64,000 nt of DNA, from assembly GCF_900107605.1 (NCBI RefSeq), contig NZ_FNQJ01000014.1, forward strand, positions 21,685 to 85,684, given 5' to 3'. Both the position numbers and the translations under genes were made by a program. Below the pieces are notes generated by a model. That model saw only the letters and a program-made list of their open reading frames with translations. It did not search any database and was not told the origin of the DNA. This DNA is from Acidovorax soli. GTDB lineage: Bacteria; Pseudomonadota; Gammaproteobacteria; Burkholderiales; Burkholderiaceae_C. Each line of letters opens with the position of its first letter. The first letter of the stretch is position 1. This document shows positions 37,044 to 46,026 of this stretch, one piece after another.

Positions 37044-37796
37044 ATGTGGAAAAAAGTTCTTTCTGCTCTCGGATTCATCGCTTTGCTTTTTGCAATGGCA
37101 ATCGGCGGCGGCATCGGCAAGATCATTGGCAAGTCTGCCGGTGACTCCGCTTTTCGCTCGTCAGGCCCTACGCCACAGCAAATTGAGGAGAAACTGATTG
37201 ATGGCTTCAACAAGGCCGCTGAGCAATCCAACCGCTTAGGCCCAAAAATGGTCGATAAAGACACGCGGTGGGATACAACTGCCGTTGGCCCAGGGGCGCG
37301 CGTTACCTACTACTATTCGTTTCCCAATTATTCATCGCAAGATATCACAGCGGCTTGGCTGGAAACAAACCTGAAGTCTGTTGTCAAAAACGGCGTCTGC
37401 ACAAGCAAAGACATGAAGCCATCGTTGCAATATGGCGGTACGTATATATACGTCTATCGCGGAAATGACGGAGCAGAAATCACACGCTTCACATTCAGTC
37501 AGCATGACTGCAATCTGCCAAGCCAATCGCAGCAGACCACGCCAGCCATACACACCGAAAATAGCTTGACGTCACAATTCACAAAACCGCCTACCTTAGC
37601 CTCCAAAGGCTGGACACAGGAGAATACTGGCAGTGCTGAAAGTGGCCCTTGGCTCGATTACGATCCACCAGGAACTCGCTACTCAAGGATGGCTGGCGGC
37701 AGCATCTACAGGTTCTTCCCCCCGGGTGTACGTCCAGACGCCGAGAAGGCAAACCCGTTTGGCCTAGATACCAGCATTGATCGCCCCCCTCGGTAA
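37044..37796 (+). CDS. Cassette 4: hypothetical membrane-anchored protein
   Basis: The 250-residue protein has one N-terminal membrane segment (about 6-28, with LGFIALLFAMAIGGGIGKII). A soluble domain with two well-spaced cysteines (GVCTSKDM, QHDCNLP) follows, and the C-terminal 70 residues are Pro/Gly-rich. No family is recognised. ATG lies 9 bases after the attC 3 core site. No attC follows, so it is the last cassette, or its 3' end was lost at the 37797-37892 boundary. Confidence 0.8.
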   Translation: MWKKVLSALGFIALLFAMAIGGGIGKIIGKSAGDSAFRSSGPTPQQIEEKLIDGFNKAAEQSNRLGPKMVDKDTRWDTTAVGPGARVTYYYSFPNYSSQDITAAWLETNLKSVVKNGVCTSKDMKPSLQYGGTYIYVYRGNDGAEITRFTFSQHDCNLPSQSQQTTPAIHTENSLTSQFTKPPTLASKGWTQENTGSAESGPWLDYDPPGTRYSRMAGGSIYRFFPPGVRPDAEKANPFGLDTSIDRPPR

Positions 37797-37892
37797 GTGC
37801 ACCAAAACTAAAGAATTGGGGTCAGACTCTAGTTTTCCGTAAAAACTGACTCTAAACAGTCGCCCCACTGTCGTTAATCCAGCCCGTAGCAA
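37797..37892. other. Right boundary of cassette array
   Basis: GAATTGGGGTCAGACTC followed by an AGTTTT/AAAACT hairpin (about 37829-37845) and a closing CGCCCC suggests a small REP-like element. It lies exactly where the AT-rich array meets normal GC-rich sequence. No attC can be made out. Confidence 0.4.
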
Positions 37893-38828
37893 CTACGGCA
37901 AATACCCATCCACCAGCCGCTGAACCGCATCTGCCTGCAGTTCATCCCGCCGCCGCTTGAGCGCGTCGCGATCGCGCTGCGCCGCCAGCCAGCGCTTGAA
38001 CGCCACGAAGGTGATTGGCGCCACGGTATTCATGCGTGCCATGGTGCCGTTGGTTGCCACGATCACGGCTGAAAATTCCGGCGCATCCAGCAGCACATTG
38101 GCGCGCCGCGCCTGGGCTACCCAGAAGTCATCGTCTTCGTCGCTGAGCTTGATGGGGTGCGGATCATCTTCCGCGCGCTCGCGGCGGATGATGTCCACCT
38201 CGAAGCCGTCCTTGTTCACGGCGGTGTACTTCTGGCTCTGTCGCATTCGGAAGCTGCTGTCCACCTTTTTCAACACCCCCAGCATGGAACTGTCCACCCT
38301 CGCAAGCTGGGTAGCGAACTGGATGCGTTTGCGCGTGTCCCACAGCAAGTCGATGTCGCGGGTGGCCAGGGCGTCCGAGTCCAGGCGCACGCCGGCGGCG
38401 GCTTCGTAGGCGTACAGGGCGTGCGTGCCCACCACGCGAAAGTGCGGGCTGAGCTGCGTGTCGGCCAAACGGGCCAGCAAGGCGATCACCAGCGGATCGA
38501 CCCGGCCTACACGCAGGGCGCGGTTCAGGCGCCGGTGCTGATCCAGCGCGGCCTTGAGGCCCGCCATGCGCTCGGCGCTTTCGCGCTTGCGCTGCATGAA
38601 GCGGTCATAGATGGCCTGGTTTTCTGACGTTTGCGGGCCCAGGCTGGTTTCCGCACCGGCCGGCGTGGTGCGCACGAGGTAGCGCGCCTCGGGTGCTGAC
38701 GGCGGGCCGGCATGCCAGTACATGCCGCCGCGCACCTGGACGGCTTCTTGCTGGGCTTCTTCCCAGGCTTCAAAGGTGGCTACGGCATCGATGTACTGGC
38801 GGGCAATGGCTGGGCTGATTTCTTGCAT
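37893..38828 (-). CDS. Nucleotidyltransferase-fold protein (GSU2403 family)
   Basis: This 311-residue protein has a core VVGTHALYAYEAAAGVRLDS, then LATRDIDLLWD (about 133-165): a G-x-x-A patch and the DID of a minimal nucleotidyltransferase, as in the GSU2403 family. The N-terminal half is helical and charged. The substrate is unknown; relatives are often found near mobile or defence genes. A dyad (GGTATT/AATACC) lies over the promoter. It faces the cassette array, which marks the far side of the accessory region. Confidence 0.75.
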   Translation of the reverse strand: MQEISPAIARQYIDAVATFEAWEEAQQEAVQVRGGMYWHAGPPSAPEARYLVRTTPAGAETSLGPQTSENQAIYDRFMQRKRESAERMAGLKAALDQHRRLNRALRVGRVDPLVIALLARLADTQLSPHFRVVGTHALYAYEAAAGVRLDSDALATRDIDLLWDTRKRIQFATQLARVDSSMLGVLKKVDSSFRMRQSQKYTAVNKDGFEVDIIRRERAEDDPHPIKLSDEDDDFWVAQARRANVLLDAPEFSAVIVATNGTMARMNTVAPITFVAFKRWLAAQRDRDALKRRRDELQADAVQRLVDGYLP

Positions 38829-38830
38829 TT

Positions 38831-38870
38831 CGGTATTTTCAAGCGTTTTGTGTTTTTATACCGTAATACC
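38831..38870 (-). promoter_or_regulatory. Dyad upstream of nucleotidyltransferase gene
   Basis: CGGTATT (38831-38837) faces TATACCG (38857-38863) and AATACC (38865-38870) in strongly AT-rich DNA right before the ATG. It may be an operator over a promoter (TATAAA on the minus strand at about 38860). Confidence 0.4.
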
Positions 38871-38896
38871 ATTAAAAACAATTACTTATAATTTTA

Positions 38897-39289
38897 TTAA
38901 ACACCCTGCAATGCCCTCCACTCCCCCACGCAATGCCGCGCCAGCGCCGTCACCCAGCCAGGCTCCGCTGGCACAAAGGCAATGCCGTACAGCGGGCTCA
39001 CCAGAAACCCCGCGCGGGCAAAAACCTTGCTGTCGGCCGATTGCACAAACGCCGCCAGGTCACGGAACGGCACGGCCACGGTGCCCAGGTGCAGCAGCTC
39101 GGCGCGGGCCGTCACCTCTTCCAGCCGGCCGCTGTCCTGAAAGCGGTACACCACATCGCCATAGTCCAACGCGGTCAGGCCCACGGTGTTGCGCAATTCG
39201 CTGCGCGGCTGGCCGTGGGCACGGATGACATCGGCGCGCGTGGCGGTAAAGGGCACGCCGTTCACGCTTTCGTAGGGTTGCAGGTGCAT
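38897..39289 (-). CDS. Hypothetical protein
   Basis: A 130-residue soluble protein beginning MHLQPYESVNGVPFTATRADVIRAHG. It reads as a small alpha/beta domain with RFQDSGRLEEVTA and AFVPAEPGWVTALARH. I do not recognise a family; some immunity-like or DUF proteins have this look. ATG 39289 was chosen over an upstream extension that would run into a trpB relic on the other strand. Confidence 0.6.
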   Translation of the reverse strand: MHLQPYESVNGVPFTATRADVIRAHGQPRSELRNTVGLTALDYGDVVYRFQDSGRLEEVTARAELLHLGTVAVPFRDLAAFVQSADSKVFARAGFLVSPLYGIAFVPAEPGWVTALARHCVGEWRALQGV

Positions 39290-39310
39290 GGGCCATTCTG
39301 TGGCGAGGCG

Positions 39311-39602
39311 ATGCGGGGGCGCAAGCCCGGCGAAATCCACGGCATGAAGTGCTTTATTCTGGAAGACGCCGAAGGCCAGCATCGCCCCGAGCCTGGACTA
39401 CCCCGGCGTGGGCCCGCAGCACAGCTACCTCAAGGGCATCGGGCGCGTGGAGGGCATCATTCCCGCGCTGGAAAGCGCCCATGCCGTGGCCTGGGCCATG
39501 CGCGTGGCGCCCACGCTGGGCAAGGACACCCACATCCTCGTGAACCTCTCGGGCCGCGGCGACAAGGATGCGGATTACGTGGCCAAGGTGCTGGGGATTT
39601 AG
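39311..39602 (+). pseudogene. Relic of tryptophan synthase beta (trpB) 3' end
   Basis: 39311-39380 encodes [18 protein letters not shown]. In the next frame, 39381-39602 encodes [20 protein letters not shown], then [20 protein letters not shown] and [16 protein letters not shown] to a stop. These are TrpB C-terminal motifs. The frame change at about 39380 and a missing stretch of about 25 residues between GIGR and VEGII show it is broken. The N-terminal two thirds, including the PLP lysine, is absent. Confidence 0.85.
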
Positions 39603-39702
39603 CGCCCGGCGGCACAAGCCCCTCGCGCGTCCGGGACCAAGACGCCTTCCGGGCGACAATGCCGGGCCAGATTCCACCATTCACCTTTCATCCCTATTCA
39701 CC

Positions 39703-40041
39703 ATGTCACTTCCATCCAACAAGCAACGCAGCCGCCGCCTTCGCAAGAAAATGCGCGTGGGCGAATTCCAGGAACTCGGCTTCGAGTACGAACTGACGGT
39801 GAAGCAGGCCCTGACGCCCGAGCAGGAAGAGGCGCTGATGGATCGCTTTCTGACCGAGTTGATCGTGCCCCGCAACCTGGCGGCGTCCGGCTGGGTGCGC
39901 GAGGGTTTCGTGATGGCTTACCTGCGCGGCTCCGCCACCGAGGGCGACCGCCAAGCCACCCAGGCCTGGCTTGCCGCGCAACCGGAGGTGGCCGAGGCCA
40001 CGGTCAGCGCCTTGAAGGACGCCTGGTACGTCGAAAACTGA
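39703..40041 (+). CDS. yggL: YggL/DUF469 ribosome-associated protein
   Basis: The 112-residue basic protein has the family opening KQRSRRLRKKMRVGEFQELGF, then EYELTVKQALTPEQEEALMDRF. YggL of E. coli binds the 50S subunit. ATG 39703 was chosen by family length. It stands alone and is closed by a strong terminator at 40149-40183. Confidence 0.9.
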   Translation: MSLPSNKQRSRRLRKKMRVGEFQELGFEYELTVKQALTPEQEEALMDRFLTELIVPRNLAASGWVREGFVMAYLRGSATEGDRQATQAWLAAQPEVAEATVSALKDAWYVEN

Positions 40042-40148
40042 ACGCCCCGCGCGCACCCCAGGCGCTGCGCGAAGGCAAGCCCGGTGCATGCCAGATTCCA
40101 CCGCCCTTGCGCTGGAGATCAAACGCCGCAGCAGGGCCGATACACGCA

Positions 40149-40183
40149 AAAAACCCCGGGCCGAGGGCAGCACCGGGGTTTTT
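40149..40183. terminator. Bidirectional terminator between yggL and icd
   Basis: AAAAACCCCGG / CCGGGGTTTTT, an 11-bp stem with A and T runs on both sides. Confidence 0.88.
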
Positions 40184-40225
40184 CTTTTTTTGGGGGGGAG
40201 CGCCAGCAGACGCTGGCGCACCGCT

Positions 40226-41485
40226 TCACATGTGGTCGATCATCACCTGCCCAAAGCCCGAGCAGCTCACCTGCTTGGCGCCTTCCATCAGGCGGGCAAA
40301 GTCGTAGGTCACCTTCTTGCTGGCAATCGACTTCTTCATCGAACTGATGATGAGGTCGGCGGCTTCCACCCATCCCATGTGGCGCAGCATCATCTCGGCC
40401 GAGAGGATTTCGGAGCCGGGGTTCACATAGTCCTTGCCGGCATATTTGGGCGCCGTGCCGTGCGTGGCTTCGAACATGGCGATGGTGTCGCTCAAGTTGG
40501 CGCCGGGGGCAATGCCGATGCCGCCCACTTGCGCGGCCAGGGCATCGGAGACGTAGTCGCCGTTGAGGTTCAGCGTGGCGATCACCGAATATTCAGCGGG
40601 GCGCAACAGGATCTGCTGCAGGAACGCGTCGGCAATGCTGTCCTTGACGACGATGTCCTTGCCGGTCCTGGGACTCTTGAACTTCATCCATGGGCCGCCG
40701 TCGATCAGTTCGGCGCCAAACTCCTTGGCCGCCAGGCCGTAGGCCCAGTCGCGAAAGCCCCCTTCGGTGAACTTCATGATGTTGCCCTTGTGCACGATGG
40801 TCACGCTGGGCTTGTCGTTGTCGATGGCGTACTGGAGAGCCTTGCGCACCAGGCGCTCGGTGCCTTCGCGCGAGACGGGCTTGACCCCGATGCCGGACGT
40901 GGCGGGGAAGCGGATCTTCTTGACGCCCATCTCATCCTGCAGGAACTTGATGAGCTTTTTGGCCTTGTCGGATTCGGCTTCGAATTCGATGCCGGCATAG
41001 ATGTCTTCCGAATTTTCACGAAAGATCACCATGTTGGTCTTGTGGGGCTCTTTCAGCGGCGAGGGCACGCCGTCGAAATACTGGATGGGGCGCAGGCAAA
41101 CATACAGATCGAGCTCCTGGCGCAGGGCCACGTTCAGCGAGCGGATGCCGCCGCCCACGGGCGTGGTCAGCGGGCCCTTGATGGAGACCACGTAGTCCTT
41201 GACGGCGTGCAGGGTTTCTTCGGGCAGCCACACATCAGGGCCATACACCTTGGTGGATTTTTCACCGGCAAACACTTCCATCCAGTGAATCTTGCGCTTG
41301 CCGCCGTAGGCCTTGGCCACCGCGGCATCGACCACCTTGAGCATCACGGGGGTGATGTCGGCGCCGGTGCCGTCGCCTTCGATGAAGGGAATGATGGGCT
41401 GGTCCGGCACATGGAGGGTCATGTCGGCGTTGACGGTGATTTTCTGGCCTTCGGCGGGCACCTGGATGTGCTGATAGCTGGTCAT
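40226..41485 (-). CDS. icd: Isocitrate dehydrogenase, dimeric NADP type
   Basis: The 419-residue TCA-cycle enzyme oxidises isocitrate to 2-oxoglutarate and CO2. [15 protein letters not shown] lies near 35-49. The substrate loop [18 protein letters not shown] (about 115-132) contains the serine phosphorylated by AceK in E. coli. Catalytic aspartates lie in [14 protein letters not shown], and NADP-binding Lys/Tyr in [18 protein letters not shown] 41485 fits family length. Its neighbour is a second, unrelated isocitrate dehydrogenase gene. Confidence 0.96.
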   Translation of the reverse strand: MTSYQHIQVPAEGQKITVNADMTLHVPDQPIIPFIEGDGTGADITPVMLKVVDAAVAKAYGGKRKIHWMEVFAGEKSTKVYGPDVWLPEETLHAVKDYVVSIKGPLTTPVGGGIRSLNVALRQELDLYVCLRPIQYFDGVPSPLKEPHKTNMVIFRENSEDIYAGIEFEAESDKAKKLIKFLQDEMGVKKIRFPATSGIGVKPVSREGTERLVRKALQYAIDNDKPSVTIVHKGNIMKFTEGGFRDWAYGLAAKEFGAELIDGGPWMKFKSPRTGKDIVVKDSIADAFLQQILLRPAEYSVIATLNLNGDYVSDALAAQVGGIGIAPGANLSDTIAMFEATHGTAPKYAGKDYVNPGSEILSAEMMLRHMGWVEAADLIISSMKKSIASKKVTYDFARLMEGAKQVSCSGFGQVMIDHM

Positions 41486-41644
41486 GTCGGGAGTCTCCAG
41501 TGGAATGTTGGAATGAACTGCAGCGGGTTTGAAAAATCCGTGAAACGCTGCAATTTTATCGGCCCCACCTTGCGGCGAGCGACCGTACACACTTGCCGCA
41601 TGCGGAAATGACACCGCCGGATCCCCCGATGCGCAGCCACCAAA

Positions 41645-41686
41645 AAAATGCCGCACGGCAGGCCTGGGCCCGCAGTGCGGCATTTT
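41645..41686. terminator. Terminator after the monomeric IDH gene
   Basis: A 12-bp perfect stem (AAAATGCCGCAC / GTGCGGCATTTT) lies 49 bases past the minus-strand stop at 41735 and ahead of icd. Confidence 0.85.
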
Positions 41687-41734
41687 GCTTGACCTGCCGT
41701 GGCGGCCCCGTGTCAGGGACCCGCCACGCGTCTG

Positions 41735-43969
41735 TCAGGCAGCGGCGGAGAGCACCGCGTTCAGGGTCGGGCTGGGCCGCATGATGGCATCCAGCTTGGC
41801 CAGATCGGGCATGTAGTAGCCGCCGATATCGGCGGGCTTGCCCTGCACGGCATTGAGCTCGTCCACGATCTTTTGCTCGTTGGCAGCCAGTTGCTCGGCC
41901 AGCGGGACAAAACGCTTTGCCAGCGCGGCATCGTCGGTCTGCGCGGCCAGCTCTTGCGCCCAGTACAGGGCCAGATAGAACTGGCTGCCACGGTTGTCGA
42001 GCTGGCCGGTCTTGGGCGAGGGATTCTTGTTGTTGTCCAGCAGCTTGCCGGTGGCGGCATCCAGCGTCTTGGCCAGCACCTTGGCCTGCGCGTTGCCGGT
42101 CTTCAGCCCCAGGTCTTCCAGCGACACGGCCAATGCCAGGAACTCGCCCAGCGAGTCCCAGCGCAGGTGGTTTTCTTCCACCAGCTGCTGCACATGCTTG
42201 GGCGCCGAGCCGCCGGCGCCGGTTTCGTACATGCCGCCACCGGCCATCAGCGGCACGATGGACAACATCTTGGCGCTGGTGCCCAGTTCCATGATGGGGA
42301 ACAGATCGGTGAGGTAGTCGCGCAGGATGTTGCCGGTGGCGCTGATGGTGTCCAGGCCGCGGATCACGCGCTCCAGCGTGTAGCGCATGGCGCGCACCTG
42401 GCTCATGATCTGGATGTCCAGGCCGGCGATGTCATGCTCGTGCAGGTACATCTTGACCTTGGTGATCAGCTGGGCCTCGTGCGGACGGTAGGCGTCGAGC
42501 CAGAACACCACGGGCATGCCGGAGTTGCGGGCGCGGTTGACGGCCAGCTTGACCCAATCGCGGATGGCGGCGTCCTTGACCTGGCACATGCGCCAGATGT
42601 CGCCGGCTTCCACGTTCTGCGAGAGCAGCACTTCGCCGGTGGCCAGGTCGGTGATGTTGGCCACGCCGTCCTCGCTGATCTCGAAGGTCTTGTCGTGCGA
42701 GCCATATTCCTCGGCCTGCTGGGCCATCAGGCCGACGTTGGGCACCGTGCCCATGGTCTTGGGGTCGAACGCGCCGTGCCACTTGCAGAAGTTGATCATC
42801 TCCTGGTAGATGCGGGCAAAGGTCGATTCGGGCATCACGGCCTTCACGTCCTTGAGGCGGCCGTCGGCGCCCCACATCTTGCCGCCGTTACGGATCATGG
42901 CGGGCATGGAGGCGTCCACGATGATGTCGTTGGGCGAGTGGAAGTTGGTGATGCCCTTGGCCGAATCCACCATGGCCAGCTCGGGGCGGCCTTCGTGGCA
43001 GGCGTGCAGGTCTTTGAGCACCTCTTCGCGCTGGGCCGTGGGCAGGGTGGCCACTTTTTCGTAGAGGTTGGCCATGCCGTTGTTCACGTTCACGCCCAGC
43101 TCTTCGAACAGCTTGCCGTGCTTGGCAAACGCGTCCTTGTAGAAGATCTTCACGCAGTGGCCGAACACGATGGGGTGCGATACCTTCATCATCGTCGCCT
43201 TGACGTGCAGCGAGAACATCACGCCGGTCTTGCGCGCGTCTTCGATTTCCTTTTCGTAGAACTCCAGCAGCGCCTTCTTGCTCATGAACATGCTGTCGAT
43301 GATCTCGCGGTCGAGCAGCGACACCTTGGGCTTGAGCAGGATGGTCTTGCCGGTCTTGGTGATCAGTTCCATCTTCACGTCGCGGGCCTTGTCCAGCGTG
43401 AGCGACTTTTCACCATGGTAAAAGTCCCCACGGTGCATGTGCGAGACATGCGAGCGCGAAGCCTGGCTCCACTCGGCCATGCTGTGCGGGTTCTTGCGTG
43501 CGTACTCCTTGACGGCCCGGGGCGCACGGCGGTCGGAGTTGCCTTCGCGCAGCACGGGGTTCACGGCGCTGCCGATGCACTTGGCATAGCGCGCACGGAT
43601 CGCCTTTTCTTCGTCGGACTTGGGGTCTTCAGGAAAATCTGGCAGCGCATAGCCCTTGCCCTGCAGTTCCTTGATGCAGGCGATCAGCTGGCCCACCGAG
43701 GCACTGATGTTGGGCAACTTGATGATGTTGGCATCGGGCTCCAAGGTCTTCTTGCCCAGCGCGGCCAGCGTGTTCGGCACCTTCTGTTCGTCGCTCAGGC
43801 ATTCGGGGAACTCACCCAGCACGCGGGCCGCCACCGAAATGTCGCTCTCGACCACGTTGATGCCCGCGGGCGCGGCAAAGGTGCGCACGATCGGCAGGAA
43901 AGAAGCGGTGGCCAGGCGCGGTGCCTCGTCGGTCAGGGTGTAGATGATGGTGGGTTGCTGGGTACTCAT
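41735..43969 (-). CDS. idh: Isocitrate dehydrogenase, monomeric NADP type
   Basis: The 744-residue monomeric enzyme is unrelated in length to the dimeric one next door. Visible motifs are [19 protein letters not shown] at the start, [19 protein letters not shown] (about 87-105) and [20 protein letters not shown] (about 140-159). Metal-binding and C-terminal blocks include [19 protein letters not shown]. Both enzymes make NADPH. Organisms with the monomeric form often also carry the dimeric one. ATG 43969 begins the family N-terminus. Confidence 0.95.
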   Translation of the reverse strand: MSTQQPTIIYTLTDEAPRLATASFLPIVRTFAAPAGINVVESDISVAARVLGEFPECLSDEQKVPNTLAALGKKTLEPDANIIKLPNISASVGQLIACIKELQGKGYALPDFPEDPKSDEEKAIRARYAKCIGSAVNPVLREGNSDRRAPRAVKEYARKNPHSMAEWSQASRSHVSHMHRGDFYHGEKSLTLDKARDVKMELITKTGKTILLKPKVSLLDREIIDSMFMSKKALLEFYEKEIEDARKTGVMFSLHVKATMMKVSHPIVFGHCVKIFYKDAFAKHGKLFEELGVNVNNGMANLYEKVATLPTAQREEVLKDLHACHEGRPELAMVDSAKGITNFHSPNDIIVDASMPAMIRNGGKMWGADGRLKDVKAVMPESTFARIYQEMINFCKWHGAFDPKTMGTVPNVGLMAQQAEEYGSHDKTFEISEDGVANITDLATGEVLLSQNVEAGDIWRMCQVKDAAIRDWVKLAVNRARNSGMPVVFWLDAYRPHEAQLITKVKMYLHEHDIAGLDIQIMSQVRAMRYTLERVIRGLDTISATGNILRDYLTDLFPIMELGTSAKMLSIVPLMAGGGMYETGAGGSAPKHVQQLVEENHLRWDSLGEFLALAVSLEDLGLKTGNAQAKVLAKTLDAATGKLLDNNKNPSPKTGQLDNRGSQFYLALYWAQELAAQTDDAALAKRFVPLAEQLAANEQKIVDELNAVQGKPADIGGYYMPDLAKLDAIMRPSPTLNAVLSAAA

Positions 43970-44258
43970 CGCTTATGTCTCAAGAAATGGCTGAAAAAAA
44001 CCACCGGATGGTGGCCCAGCCGGTAGCAGTGATCGAACCCCGCCATTGTGCTTTCTTGCATCCGGCCCCACCCGGCTTTTTTGCAATCGAATATCACGAT
44101 ACGAAATGAAAGCACGCAAATTGACCAATTTTTTATCCAACGGGCCCTGCAATGCCGGTTTCCCTGTCAACGCCGCACTCGCGGCCACCGTTGCAGGTAG
44201 AGCTTCGCGGCGGTTCGCGAAGCATTCACCCCGACGATTCGTCAAGGAAATGGCACAC
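43970..44258. other. Divergent spacer, IDH / Ala-Pro-Lys protein
   Basis: This is a 289-base gap with no gene. An AT-rich patch at 44085-44140 (TATCACGATACGAAATG, CAATTTTTTATCC) may hold the promoters. Confidence 0.4.
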
Positions 44259-44498
44259 ATGAAAAAACTACTCGCTGTCCTGATGGCTGGTCTGTTCGCT
44301 GCAGGTGCTTTTGCACAAGCCCCAGCCGCTGCACCCGCCCCCGCTCCCGCGCCTGCTCCGATGGCGGCGCCCATGGCAGCGCCTGCGCCTGCAGCAGCCC
44401 CGGCACCTGCCACCAAGGCCGCCAAGGCACCTGCCCAGGCCAAGCACAAGAAAGCGGCCGCCAAGAAGACCAAAAAGGTCGCCAAGAAAGCCGCCTGA
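44259..44498 (+). CDS. Small secreted Ala/Pro/Lys-rich protein
   Basis: The 79-residue precursor has signal peptide MKKLLAVLMAGLFAAGAFA, with QAPAAAPAPAP after the cleavage. The mature part is Pro/Ala repeats (about 20-50) then a Lys-rich histone-like tail (AKHKKAAAKKTKKVAKKAA). Such proteins are common in this group and have no known role. ATG 44259 is preferred because AAGGA sits 10 bases before it. The sequence is low complexity, and a start 9 bases upstream is possible. Confidence 0.75.
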   Translation: MKKLLAVLMAGLFAAGAFAQAPAAAPAPAPAPAPMAAPMAAPAPAAAPAPATKAAKAPAQAKHKKAAAKKTKKVAKKAA

Positions 44499-44633
44499 TC
44501 ACGGTGGCACGGGCCTGCCGCCGATGGCGGCCCCGGTTGCTTCAAAATCGCCCGCATTCGCGGGCGTTTCTGTTTCCGGTCTGCGCCCGCCTCTGCTACC
44601 GTTCACCTGTCTGCCACCGCTCCACTTCGCTCC

Positions 44634-45143
44634 ATGACAACCACACTCTCTGCCCGCCGCCACGCCGCACGCCACATTGCCGGCCCCATTACCACCGCGT
44701 TGACCGCCCTGGGGGTGTGCGTGATGGCGTTGTGGGCCACCGCATCCAGCGCCCAGGACAGGCCACAACTGGCGCTGCAGCGCGTCGAGCTCACGGCCGG
44801 CATGCACCGCATCGATGCCCAGGTGGCGCAAACGCCGCAACAGCGCCAGACCGGCCTGATGCACCGCAGGGAGATGCCCGCCCAGGAAGGCATGCTGTTC
44901 ATCTTCGAGCAGCCCGGCGTGCAATGCTTCTGGATGAAGAACACCTTGCTGCCGCTGACCGCGGCCTTTGTGGCCGATGACGGCACCATCGTCAATCTGG
45001 CCGACATGAAGCCCCAGACCACCGATTCGCATTGCTCGGCAAAGCCCGTGCGCTACGTGCTGGAGATGAACCAGGGATGGTTCGGCAAAAAGGGCGTCAA
45101 GGCCGGTTTCAAGCTCGGTGGTGCTCCGTTTGCACGGCGTTGA
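44634..45143 (+). CDS. DUF192 secreted protein
   Basis: The 169-residue precursor has a hydrophobic segment at about 18-40 (likely signal peptide ending SSA-QD). A DUF192 domain follows: QTGLMHRREMPAQEGMLFIF (about 77-96) and CFWMKNTLLPLTAAF (about 102-116). The family is exported and of unknown function; a haem or small-ligand role is only speculated. It ends the plus-strand pair; a terminator at 45217 faces sodB. Confidence 0.88.
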   Translation: MTTTLSARRHAARHIAGPITTALTALGVCVMALWATASSAQDRPQLALQRVELTAGMHRIDAQVAQTPQQRQTGLMHRREMPAQEGMLFIFEQPGVQCFWMKNTLLPLTAAFVADDGTIVNLADMKPQTTDSHCSAKPVRYVLEMNQGWFGKKGVKAGFKLGGAPFARR

Positions 45144-45153
45144 TGCACCATGT

Positions 45154-45206
45154 TGAGCTATTTTTAATATAGCTTTCAGCGCTTGCCAGCAAAGCGCTGC
45201 AGCCCC
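45154..45206. repeat. Palindromic repeat (copy g)
   Basis: TTGAGCTATTTTTAATATAG, then CAGCGCTTGCCAGCAAAGCG and CTGCAGCCC have the family layout (left arm AGCGCTT, right arm AAAGCGCT), right after the DUF192 stop. Confidence 0.75.
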
Positions 45207-45216
45207 AAAAACACAA

Positions 45217-45236
45217 AACGGCCCGCAAGGGCCGTT
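45217..45236. terminator. Terminator between DUF192 gene and sodB
   Basis: AACGGCCC-GCAA-GGGCCGTT, a perfect 8-bp stem with a GCAA loop and T-rich flank on the + side (convergent genes). Confidence 0.8.
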
Positions 45237-45284
45237 CTGGTTTCAGGAGCACAGCGGGTGAAGCACCCGCCCCTGCTGCCTGCT

Positions 45285-45866
45285 TCAGGCGAAGTTGGCT
45301 TCGGCGAACTTCCAGTTCACCAGTTTATCCAGGAAGGTTTCCACAAACTTGGGGCGCTGGTTGCGGTAGTCGATGTAGTAAGCGTGTTCCCACACGTCCA
45401 CCGTCAGCAGGGCCTTGTCGGCCGTGGTCAGCGGCGTGCCGGCGGCGCCGGTGTTGACGATGTCCACGCTGCCATCGGCCTTCTTCACCAGCCAGGTCCA
45501 GCCCGAGCCGAAGTTGCCCACGGCCGACTTCACAAAGGCTTCCTTGAAAGCCGCGTAAGAGCCGAACTTGGCCTGGATGGCCGCAGCCAGTGCGCCCGTG
45601 GGCTCGCCGCCGCCCTGGGGAGCCATGCAGCTCCAGAAGAAGGTGTGGTTCCAGATCTGGGCGGCGTTGTTGTAGATGCCGCCGCTGGATTTCTTGACGA
45701 TCTCTTCGAGCGTCATGGCTTCAAACTCGGTGCCCTTTTGCAGGTTGTTGAGGTTCACCACATAGGCGTTGTGGTGCTTGCCGTGGTGGTATTCCAGCGT
45801 TTCCTGGCTGTAGTGCGGGGCCAGGGCGTCAATCGCGTAGGGCAGCGGGGGAAGGGTGTGTTCCAT
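45285..45866 (-). CDS. sodB: Superoxide dismutase (Fe type)
   Basis: The 193-residue enzyme removes superoxide. Metal ligands are seen in LEYHHGKHH (His near 27), WNHTFFW (His near 75) and [11 protein letters not shown] (Asp and His near 157-161). [13 protein letters not shown] and the GSGWTWLV pattern are typical of the Fe form. ATG 45866 fits the family N-terminus. It lies downstream of xseA on the same strand. Confidence 0.95.
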   Translation of the reverse strand: MEHTLPPLPYAIDALAPHYSQETLEYHHGKHHNAYVVNLNNLQKGTEFEAMTLEEIVKKSSGGIYNNAAQIWNHTFFWSCMAPQGGGEPTGALAAAIQAKFGSYAAFKEAFVKSAVGNFGSGWTWLVKKADGSVDIVNTGAAGTPLTTADKALLTVDVWEHAYYIDYRNQRPKFVETFLDKLVNWKFAEANFA

Positions 45867-46026
45867 GGTGTTTCCTCGTGGTTTGAAATTCTGGGATACC
45901 CATTCGCAGTGCTTGCGCAGCAATGCGGTCGGGCGCGGAGCAAGCAGGCATTGTAGGAAGAACAATCGACCTGTGCTGCGGGCTGCGCGAGAACACCCGC
46001 CGTTGCGTGAGAAAGGTGGATTTGTC

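Noticed and set aside
39408..39602. Small intact gene of 64 codons
   Set aside because: It is the TrpB C-terminus, part of the broken trpB relic.
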